From JBBCJM01 sp037190175 (GTDB lineage Bacteria > Pseudomonadota > Alphaproteobacteria > Rhodobacterales > Rhodobacteraceae), in the NCBI GenBank assembly GCA_037190175.1, contig JBBCJM010000203.1, positions 1 to 48,295 on the forward strand: a stretch of 48,295 nt of DNA, given 5' to 3'. The notes beneath the pieces were generated by a model, which made no database searches, had not been told where the DNA came from, and was given only the letters and a program-made list of their open reading frames with translations. The position numbers and the translations under genes were made by a program. Positions 42,649-48,295 of the stretch are shown here, one piece after another. Each line of letters opens with the position of its first letter. Position 1 is the stretch's first letter.

Positions 42649-43602
42649 TCACTGGCAGGTGTATTCCACGCCCAGCGCCGCATCGATCTGGCGCACGACC
42701 GCCCAGTCCTCCTTGAAGGTGATCGGCACGAATCTGCTTTCGCCCTGCGCCGCGAATTCCTTCTGCAGCGCGGTGCCTTCCCAGTCGAAGCTGAAGAAGG
42801 CTTCCTTGATCTTCTCCTGCAGGTCGGGCGTCAGGTTGTGCGCCACGCCGTAGCCGGTGGTCGGGAAGGTGGCCGAGACATAGATCGTCTCCAGCGCGTC
42901 GCCGTCCACCGCCTCGCGGGCGACCATCCGCTTCAGTACCGAATTGGCCACGGCGGCGGCGTCGTAGTCCTTGTTCGCCACGCCGAGGATCGAGTTGTCA
43001 TGCGCGCCCGAGAAGGCGGGGGTGTAGTCCTCGCCCGCCTTCAGGCCGAACTCGGATTCCAAGAGCGCCTGCGGCGCCTTGAAGCCCGAGTTGGAGGTTT
43101 CCGAGGTGAAGGCCAGCTGCCGGCCCTTGATGTCCTCGATCTTCTCGATGCCCGAGCCGGGCCAGGTGATGATCTCCATCTCGTAGCCGAAGGTGCCGTC
43201 GTCGCGCGCCATCATCGCGAAGGGGCGGAAGCCCGAACAGGCCACGGCGATCGCATTGCCGCCGGTATTGACGCCGGCGATATGCAGCCGGCCGGCCCGC
43301 AGCGCCTCGTATTGCGCGGCGTTCGACTGGACGGGGAAGAATTCGACCGGCTTGCCGGTCACCGCCGAGAGATGATCCAGGAATTCCTTCCAGACATCGA
43401 CATAGACCGAGGGGTCTTCCACCGGGGTATAGGCGAAGATCAGCGTGTCGGGATCGACCAGCTGCGCCGGGTCGGTGGGAATGTCGGCCACGAAGTCGCC
43501 GTCGGCGTCGGTATAGCGGCCGTCGAGCGGGAATTCCTGCGCCTGGGCCGGCAGGGCGAGGATCGCCGCGGTGGAAACCGTTGCAACGAAACGCATGAAC
43601 AT
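42649..43602 (-). CDS. phnD: PhnD-type phosphonate/phosphite/phosphate-binding protein
   Basis: A 317-residue periplasmic binding protein with a signal peptide (MFMRFVATVSTAAILALPAQA). Family motifs are LIFAYTPVEDPSVYVDVWKEFLDHLSAVTGKPVEFF, the AGVNTGGNAIAVA loop, FTSETSNSGFKAP and SGAHDNSILGVANKDYDAAAVANSV. It feeds the PhnE/PhnC transporter. The ligand cannot be fixed from sequence; phosphonate is the usual assignment. The start codon lies beneath a hairpin that covers its ribosome-binding site. Confidence 0.92.
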   Translation of the reverse strand: MFMRFVATVSTAAILALPAQAQEFPLDGRYTDADGDFVADIPTDPAQLVDPDTLIFAYTPVEDPSVYVDVWKEFLDHLSAVTGKPVEFFPVQSNAAQYEALRAGRLHIAGVNTGGNAIAVACSGFRPFAMMARDDGTFGYEMEIITWPGSGIEKIEDIKGRQLAFTSETSNSGFKAPQALLESEFGLKAGEDYTPAFSGAHDNSILGVANKDYDAAAVANSVLKRMVAREAVDGDALETIYVSATFPTTGYGVAHNLTPDLQEKIKEAFFSFDWEGTALQKEFAAQGESRFVPITFKEDWAVVRQIDAALGVEYTCQ

Positions 43603-43604
43603 GG

Positions 43605-43638
43605 CGGACTCCTGTCATCTGTGGGAACCCGGAGTCCG
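43605..43638 (-). promoter_or_regulatory. Hairpin sequestering the phnD ribosome-binding site
   Basis: On the minus strand CGGACTCC and GGAGTCCG pair perfectly over 8 bases with an 18-base loop. The 3' arm contains the AGGAG Shine-Dalgarno and ends 2 bases before the phnD ATG. When folded, the start site would be closed. This may be a translational control element. Confidence 0.5.
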
Positions 43639-43696
43639 ATAGCCCCGCTTTGTAACAGGAACACGGCACGGCGCAGGATGGCACCCTTGCTTCCAG

Positions 43697-43713
43697 CGTC
43701 GCAGTCTGCGACG
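43697..43713. promoter_or_regulatory. Dyad operator, LysR-type TN11A box
   Basis: CGTCGCA and TGCGACG are perfect inverted repeats with a 3-base spacer. The inner TCGCAGTCTGCGA fits the T-N11-A rule of LysR-family regulators. It lies in the gap between phnD (leftward) and the small genes (rightward), about 41 bases before the ATG at 43754. Confidence 0.5.
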
Positions 43714-43753
43714 TTACGAACGATATTTCCCGCAGAAGATATCGGAGGACGCT

Positions 43754-43999
43754 ATGAGCGAGACCACGCAGAAGACCGTCACCTTGACCAAGATGTGCGA
43801 ACTGCACGGGATCGACCTGCCGCGCGACGGCGATCTGGCGGCGCGGTTCCAGGCGGCCTTCCCCGCGGCGGGCTATGACGAGGAGGCCGGCGAGTGGCGG
43901 ATGGTGTGGAAGAAGGGCAGCTACGCCGAGTCGAACGCCCGGCTGGAGGCGTTCTTTGCCGAACAGGCGGTGCCGGTGGCGCATCTCGACCGCTGCTGA
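43754..43999 (+). CDS. Small protein of unknown family, paralogue 1
   Basis: An 81-residue protein (MSETTQKTVTLTKMCELHGIDLPRDGDLAARF...). GGAGG lies 8 bases before the ATG. The core LPRDGDLA...YDEEAGEWRMVW...LEAFFAEQ aligns with the next gene. There is no signal peptide or membrane helix, so it is cytosolic. I do not recognise the family; a compact alpha/beta fold is likely. The divergent position from phnD suggests a link with that transporter or its regulator. Confidence 0.8.
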   Translation: MSETTQKTVTLTKMCELHGIDLPRDGDLAARFQAAFPAAGYDEEAGEWRMVWKKGSYAESNARLEAFFAEQAVPVAHLDRC

Positions 44000-44011
44000 G
44001 GGGGCGCCGCG

Positions 44012-44248
44012 ATGCACCACGCCAAGGAAGCGCATGACATCAGGAACCCGCCCAGGCACGCCTTCGTCCTGCCGCGCGAGGGGCCGCTGGCCGAGGCGCT
44101 GACGGCGCTGCTGCCCGAGGCCTATTTCAGCGAAGAGCACCAGGAATGGCGGATCGACTGGGATCCGAAATCCTTCCCGGTGCAGGGGCAGAAGATCGAC
44201 GCCTTCGCCACCGAACACGGGCTGGAGATCTTCCACCGCTACAAGTGA
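44012..44248 (+). CDS. Small protein of unknown family, paralogue 2
   Basis: A 78-residue protein 12 bases after its paralogue. It shares the LPR-(D/E)-G-x-LA block, EE followed by EWR-x-x-W, and a closing (I/L)-(D/E)-AF. It starts MHHAKEAHDIRNPPRHAFVLPREG, so the N-terminus is His-rich. The pair is probably one transcript. The last 10 bases overlap the 3' end of the opposing gene at 44239. Function unknown. Confidence 0.8.
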   Translation: MHHAKEAHDIRNPPRHAFVLPREGPLAEALTALLPEAYFSEEHQEWRIDWDPKSFPVQGQKIDAFATEHGLEIFHRYK

Positions 44249-45228
44249 AGCCGCGGCCTGACCTCGGTCGCGAGCAGGGTGATCGAGCGCAGCATCAGCT
44301 CGAAGGGCAGATAGCCGAAGAACCCGGCCAGGGCGTTCAGATAGCGGCTGCCGGTCCGCCAGCCCAGCTGGCGGATCGCGGCGGCGCAGGTCTCGGGCCC
44401 GCCGGCGATCATCATCTCGCGGAAGAACGCCTCGGGTTCCAGCAGGTCTTCGGTGACGATGTTGCCGCGGCGGTGGATGCCGATCGACCGCAGCCGCCCG
44501 GTCAGCGCCAGCACGGTGGGCCAGATCTCGGCCCGCGCGGCCTCGTCGCTGGTCGAGACATAGACGAAGCGGCCCATGGGCACGCGCGCCGCATCGCCCC
44601 CGGCGCGGCGGAATGCGGCCATCAGCGCGTCGTTGACCGCGGGCGCGGTGATGCCGTGGCAGATCATCCCGTAGCCCGCCGCCCCGGCCCAGGCTACGGT
44701 CTCGGGGGTATAGGTGGCGACATAGATGGGCGGATGCGGCTTCTGCACCGGCTTGGGCTGCACCTGCACGGCCAGGCCCGCGTGCAAGACCGGCCCCTCG
44801 CTCCAGGCCGCGCGCAGGAACGCAAGGCCGCGGGCCAGGTCGGTGCCCTGCGCGGCCCCGGCCATCCCGAAGGCCTCGGCATAGCGCGGATTGGCGCCGC
44901 GCGAGATGCCGACATCGACCCTGCCGTCGGACAGCAGATCCAGCGTCGCCAGTTCCTCCGCCAGCCGCAGCGGGTGGTGCAAGGCCAGCAGCAGCACCGA
45001 GAAGCCCAGCCGCAGCCGCGTCGTGCGCGCCAGCATGGCCGAGGCCAGCGGGATCGGCGACAGGCAGGTGCGGCCCAGCTCGCCGCCGCCCTGGAAATGC
45101 TCCTCGTTCAGCCAGAGCGCCTCGTAGCCCAGGCTTTCCACATAGGGCGCCAGCGTCAGCAGGCGGGAGGTGCCGATCGCCTCGAGCCCCCCGCTGCACC
45201 CCGACAGGCCGAGGCGGAAATCGTTCAT
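44239..45228 (-). CDS. LLM-class flavin-dependent oxidoreductase
   Basis: A 329-residue luciferase-like (bacterial luciferase superfamily) protein. The TIM-barrel signatures are YESLGYEALWLNEEHFQG, RLRLGFSVLLLALHHPLRLAEELATLDLLSDGRVDVGISRGANPRY and PPIYVATYTPETVAWAGAAGYGMI. It would use reduced flavin to oxidise a small molecule, substrate unknown. I chose ATG 45228, overlapping the DUF364 stop by 4 bases, so both genes form a coupled pair. Confidence 0.9.
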   Translation of the reverse strand: MNDFRLGLSGCSGGLEAIGTSRLLTLAPYVESLGYEALWLNEEHFQGGGELGRTCLSPIPLASAMLARTTRLRLGFSVLLLALHHPLRLAEELATLDLLSDGRVDVGISRGANPRYAEAFGMAGAAQGTDLARGLAFLRAAWSEGPVLHAGLAVQVQPKPVQKPHPPIYVATYTPETVAWAGAAGYGMICHGITAPAVNDALMAAFRRAGGDAARVPMGRFVYVSTSDEAARAEIWPTVLALTGRLRSIGIHRRGNIVTEDLLEPEAFFREMMIAGGPETCAAAIRQLGWRTGSRYLNALAGFFGYLPFELMLRSITLLATEVRPRLHL

Positions 45229-46073
45229 GTCGTCTCGAGCGGCGCCAGCACGATCTTGCGGGCGGTCTTGCCGAAGAAGTGGTAGCCCGATCCGCCCTCG
45301 GCCAGCACGTCCAGGAGCCCGTCGGGGTCGGTCACCCGCACCGTGCCGAGCAGGCTGTGGCGGCGGCGGAAGAAGGCGTCGGGCACCATCGGCGCGGTGG
45401 GGCCCACCAGCACCACCCGCGCCCCGGGCCGGGCGCAGGCGATCAACTCGTCCAGCGTGCCGTTGATGAGCGTGGTGCCGGTGATCAGCAGCACGTCGGC
45501 CTCGGGCACCACCTCGGCGAAGGTTTCGGCGGGGCGGTAGTGTTCCATCTCGTGCGGCCGCAGGGTGGCGGGGTCCTTCTCCAGCACGAAATGCCGGGCG
45601 CCGATCTTGCGCAGCGCCTTCAGGAAGGGGCCGAAGGCGCCCACCACCACCGCGGTCTCGTCCGGCTGCACCGCGGCCAGGTCGAAGGCGTCGGCATCCT
45701 CGATCACCCGGTGGTGCCCCGGCCCGCGCCGTTCGTCGGCGACGGCCGACAGCGCGTTCAGCGCCGCGATCCCCAGCGCCCGCCGCAGCCCGGTGGCGGT
45801 CACCGCCTCCTCGGCCAGCCGCAGCGCCGACATGCGGCCGAGCTTGCCCGGGAAGGGCATCGACATGGCGGACGAGGGGCAGCAGACCGCCTCGGGGATC
45901 TCCTTCAAGGGCGTGGCGCAGAGCCCGCATTGCCCGGCCGAGAGCTTCACCCCGATGAAGAACAGCCCCAGCACCGCGCGCTCGACCCGGATCGCCCCGG
46001 CCTCGGGGCCGAGCAGGTCGAAGACCGTCTCGAAGGTTTCCTCCAGCAGGCTGGGCGTGGCGATGTCCTTCAT
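45225..46073 (-). CDS. DUF364 protein (putative heavy-metal chelation domain)
   Basis: A 282-residue protein with an N-terminal DUF4213-like part and a C-terminal Rossmann-like DUF364 domain (VVVGAFGPFLKALRKIGARHFVLEKDP, then ADVLLITGTTLINGTLDELIACARPGARVVLVGPTAPMVPD). Cysteines at about 49, 52, 64 and 65 (CGLC, AVCC) could bind metal. The family is proposed to chelate or handle metals, and its genes often lie by metal ABC transporters, as here. AAAGGAG precedes the ATG. Confidence 0.88.
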   Translation of the reverse strand: MKDIATPSLLEETFETVFDLLGPEAGAIRVERAVLGLFFIGVKLSAGQCGLCATPLKEIPEAVCCPSSAMSMPFPGKLGRMSALRLAEEAVTATGLRRALGIAALNALSAVADERRGPGHHRVIEDADAFDLAAVQPDETAVVVGAFGPFLKALRKIGARHFVLEKDPATLRPHEMEHYRPAETFAEVVPEADVLLITGTTLINGTLDELIACARPGARVVLVGPTAPMVPDAFFRRRHSLLGTVRVTDPDGLLDVLAEGGSGYHFFGKTARKIVLAPLETT

Positions 46074-46130
46074 GGCTGGGCTCCTTTCCGGGGAGTGAGA
46101 GAGCGGATGGCGCGGCTTCGGCGGAGAGCG

Positions 46131-46264
46131 CCGGGGGTTTCACACCCCCGGACCCCCGTGGAGTATTTGAACCAAGATGAGGAGTAGTTTGAGTTAAACT
46201 GTCCCTTCCTGTCCTCATCTTGGGAGAAATACTCCGCCGGGGTCCGGGGGCGCGAAGCCCCCGG
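46131..46264. repeat. Large nested inverted repeat (REP/BIME-like)
   Basis: Arms at 46145-46183 and 46212-46250 are complementary over about 39 bases with few mismatches. The outer ends add perfect 8-base stem-loops at 46131-46151 and 46244-46264. It occupies nearly all of the 200-base gap between the DUF364 gene and the binding-protein gene. The repeated core with GGAGTATTT and CAAGATGA is, as far as I recall, common between genes in Rhodobacteraceae. It may stop transcription or stabilise mRNA ends. Confidence 0.75.
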
Positions 46265-46273
46265 GGGCCGGCC

Positions 46274-47287
46274 TCAGGTGCCGACCGTGCCGCTCAGGAT
46301 CGCGCGGATCTGCTCGTCGCTGAGCTCGGTCTTGAAGAAGTTCACGTAGAACTCGCGCACCTTCTCGATCAGCTCGGCCTCGGGGAACAGGTCGGGGTGG
46401 AAGTGCGAGGCGGCCCAGAGCACGGTCAGCGGCTGTTCCACCGTGCGGTTGGCCCAGATATGCGCGCCCATCGGCGCCACCAGGATCCGCCCCTCCTGCA
46501 CCGCGCGCATCTGCGACAGGGTGGCGTCGTCCTTCAGTTGCTGCACATGCGCGGGCTCGCCCACGATCAGGATGTCGGGGTCGGCGGCCAGCACCACCTC
46601 GGTGGTCAGCGACAGGGTTTCCTCCTTGCGCCCGTCGTTGGTGACGGATGTGCCGCCCGCCGCGGTGATCCACCATTCGGCCACCAGATGCGGCTGGGTC
46701 ATGTTGCCGGGCGAGAGGTAGAGCACCTTCGGCCGTGCGGGCGCCGCGGCCAGGCGGCTTTCCACCTCGGCCAGCGTGCCGTCGAACCAGGCGGCATACT
46801 CCGCCCCGATGGTGTCGTTGCCGAACATCTCGCCCAAGAGCGCGACGGTGGCCTTCACCTCGTCCGGCGTCTGCACCCGCAGCACCACGGTGGGGATGCC
46901 GTTGGCCTCCAGCAGATCGGCCACGTCGCGGCCGAAGGTCAGCGCCACGTCGGGGGCCAGCGTCAGGATCGCCTCCAGATCCGGGTTGCCCTCGGCGTCG
47001 TGGATCTGGGCGCTGTCGGGGATCTGCGGGGCGAAGACGTTCTGATAGACCCAGCGGCCAGAGCGGATGAAGCGCGGCGGCAGGTTCGAGGCGATCTTGT
47101 CGCCGTTGCCGGTGGCCATGACGAAGCCGTTGATCACCGGCACCGAGCCATGGGTCGCCACGGTGGCGATCTCGTCCGGCAGGGTCACGCTGCGGCCGAT
47201 CATGTCGGTCAGGTCGCGCGCCATGGCGGCGGAGCCCAGCGCCAGTGCCAGCGTGGCGGAGAGAAGCGGGAGGGATCTAGTGAACAT
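46274..47287 (-). CDS. FecB/BtuF-type periplasmic metal-complex binding protein
   Basis: A 337-residue class III binding protein with a signal peptide (MFTRSLPLLSATLALALGSAAMA). It shows the family's RDLTDMIGRSVTLPDEIATVA start, LAPDVALTFGRDVADLLEANGIPTVV in the first lobe, and an ADPDILIVGEPAHVQQ second lobe. It feeds the ATPase and permease downstream. Typical ligands are siderophores, cobalamin, haem or a metal complex. The binding lobe includes an MGAHIWANRTVEQP stretch whose His/Asn may help. Confidence 0.9.
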   Translation of the reverse strand: MFTRSLPLLSATLALALGSAAMARDLTDMIGRSVTLPDEIATVATHGSVPVINGFVMATGNGDKIASNLPPRFIRSGRWVYQNVFAPQIPDSAQIHDAEGNPDLEAILTLAPDVALTFGRDVADLLEANGIPTVVLRVQTPDEVKATVALLGEMFGNDTIGAEYAAWFDGTLAEVESRLAAAPARPKVLYLSPGNMTQPHLVAEWWITAAGGTSVTNDGRKEETLSLTTEVVLAADPDILIVGEPAHVQQLKDDATLSQMRAVQEGRILVAPMGAHIWANRTVEQPLTVLWAASHFHPDLFPEAELIEKVREFYVNFFKTELSDEQIRAILSGTVGT

Positions 47288-48080
47288 GCGGTTTCTCCGG
47301 TTCGGGGTGTGTCAGGATGGGGGCGCAGGCCAGGGCGCCGTCGGCGTCGCGGATCACCCGCACGCCGCGGCCGTAGAGCGAGGTGAGATAGCCCGGCCGG
47401 GCCAGATCGGCGGCCGGGCCGGCGGCATGGATCGCGCCATCCTGCAGCGCGAGAAAGCGGGTGCCGACCTGCAGCGCATGGTCGGGGTGGTGGGTGCATA
47501 TCAGGATCCCCAGCCCGTCCTGCCTGAGCCCCGCCACGATCTCCAGCAGCCGCAGCTGGTTGCCGAAGTCGAGGCTGGCGGCGGGTTCGTCCAGCACCAG
47601 CAGCCGCGCCTCCTGCGCCAGCGCCCGGGCCAGCAGGCACAGCTGCCGCTCGCCCCCGCTGACCTCGGCAAAGCTGCGGTGGGCGAGGTGGGCCAGCCCC
47701 ACCCGCTCCAGCGCCGCCTCGGCGCGTTCGTGGTCGGCCCGGCCCGGCGTGTCGAACCGGCGAAGGTGCGCCGAACGGCCCATCACCACCATCTCGCGCA
47801 CCAGATGGCCGAAGGCGGGCTGGGTGGCCTGCGGCACATAGGCCATACGGCGGGCGAGTTCGCGGGGCGAGAGCGAGGCGACCTCGCGCCCGCCCAGCAG
47901 GATGCGGCCCGCCGAGGGGCGCAGGCCCCCGATCAGGCAGCGCAGGAGCGTGGTCTTGCCCGCGCCGTTGGGGCCCAGCAGGCACAGCACCTCGCCCTCG
48001 GCCAGCGTCAGGTCGATGTCCCCGATCCGCCGCCCGCCGGCGCCCCAGGAGAATTGCAGGCCCGTGACCTCCAGCCTCAT
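47277..48080 (-). CDS. FecE/BtuD-type ABC transporter ATPase
   Basis: A 267-residue ATPase with Walker A LLGPNGAGKTTLLRCLIGGL, Q-loop MAYVPQATQPAFGHLVREMVVMGRSAHL, signature EVSGGERQLCLLARALAQE, Walker B LLVLDEPAASLDFG and switch His CTHHPDHA. The set is typical of FecCD/BtuCD import systems. It overlaps the binding protein gene by 11 bases and the permease by 4. The last 20 residues (ACAPILTHPEPEKPHVH) are His-containing. Confidence 0.93.
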   Translation of the reverse strand: MRLEVTGLQFSWGAGGRRIGDIDLTLAEGEVLCLLGPNGAGKTTLLRCLIGGLRPSAGRILLGGREVASLSPRELARRMAYVPQATQPAFGHLVREMVVMGRSAHLRRFDTPGRADHERAEAALERVGLAHLAHRSFAEVSGGERQLCLLARALAQEARLLVLDEPAASLDFGNQLRLLEIVAGLRQDGLGILICTHHPDHALQVGTRFLALQDGAIHAAGPAADLARPGYLTSLYGRGVRVIRDADGALACAPILTHPEPEKPHVH

Positions 48081-48295
48081 GACCAGGCCGTCCTTGCGCG
48101 CAGCAGCAGGATCAGGAACAGCGGCGCCCCGATCACGCTGGTGGTGATGCCCAGCGGGATCTCCATCTCGGTCCCCGCGCGCGAGAGGTTGTCCACCATC
48201 AGCAGGAACAGCGCCCCGGTCAGCGCCGAGGCCGGCAGCAGCCGGTCGAAGGAGGAGCCGACCAGCAGCCGCGCGATATGCGGCACCACCAGCCC
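48077..48295 (-). CDS. FecCD-type ABC permease, C-terminal part (cut by window end)
   Basis: The last 72 residues of a FecCD/BtuC permease: VPHIARLLVGSSFDRLLPASALTGALFLLMVDNLSR, then EIPLGITTSVIGAPLFLILLLRART. That is the well-known C-terminal end of this family. The start lies beyond position 48295. It is the membrane channel of the transporter encoded at 46274-48080. Confidence 0.93.
   Translation of the reverse strand, partial: GLVVPHIARLLVGSSFDRLLPASALTGALFLLMVDNLSRAGTEMEIPLGITTSVIGAPLFLILLLRARTAWS

Overview
The window is GC-rich DNA from an alphaproteobacterium, most likely a Rhodobacterales/Rhodobacteraceae member. That placement is inferred from a tail-tip module of the Rhodobacter gene-transfer-agent (GTA) type, the codon use and the general gene set; no marker gene is present to fix the genus. 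No tRNA, rRNA or CRISPR array was seen.

Region 1 (about 1-22870) is the structural and lysis half of a siphovirus-like prophage; its left end lies outside the window and no integrase is visible. Two leftward accessory genes (a DUF3489 protein and a small hypothetical protein) precede a rightward late operon. The order is small and large terminase (lambda gpA type), gpW, portal, a protease-capsid fusion, an HNH homing endonuclease, decoration protein, head-tail joining proteins, tail terminator, tail tube, G/GT tail chaperones with a likely -1 frameshift, and tape measure. Then come DUF2460, the DUF2163 hub, an NlpC/P60 peptidase, the GTA TIM-barrel host-specificity protein, a DUF2793 fibre, a holin-like protein, an M15 endolysin and an overlapping spanin pair. 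A leftward HigB/HigA toxin-antitoxin cassette with its own promoter interrupts the tail genes.

Region 2 (22892-33589) is a metal/redox island. A QseC/QseB-like two-component system faces away from a long rightward gene set: an acidic PepSY protein, a ferric-reductase-like flavocytochrome, a poly-aspartate secreted protein, a DUF2271 protein with an ApbE-type flavinylation motif, a PepSY-flavodoxin-reductase fusion, ApbE, a TPC-type P1B ATPase and a VIT1/CCC1 transporter. Three copies of a tandem TCAG box with 11-bp phasing sit upstream of the regulator, the PepSY gene and the poly-Asp gene, suggesting one regulon. The genes together look like a regulated iron (or other divalent metal) reduction, binding and export pathway that uses covalently bound flavin.

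Region 3 (33590-37390) is a lower-GC insert carrying a translationally coupled operon of a HigA-type regulator, an N6-adenine methyltransferase and a XamI-family endonuclease.

Region 4 (37391-48295) holds moeA, a peptide/nickel ABC operon collapsed into fragments, a PhnCDE-type ABC transporter, and two tandem paralogous small proteins of unknown family. These are followed by a luciferase-like monooxygenase, a DUF364 protein, and a siderophore/metal-type ABC transporter (binding protein, ATPase, and a permease cut off by the window end). The theme seems to be metal or cofactor supply, but no substrate can be assigned from sequence alone.
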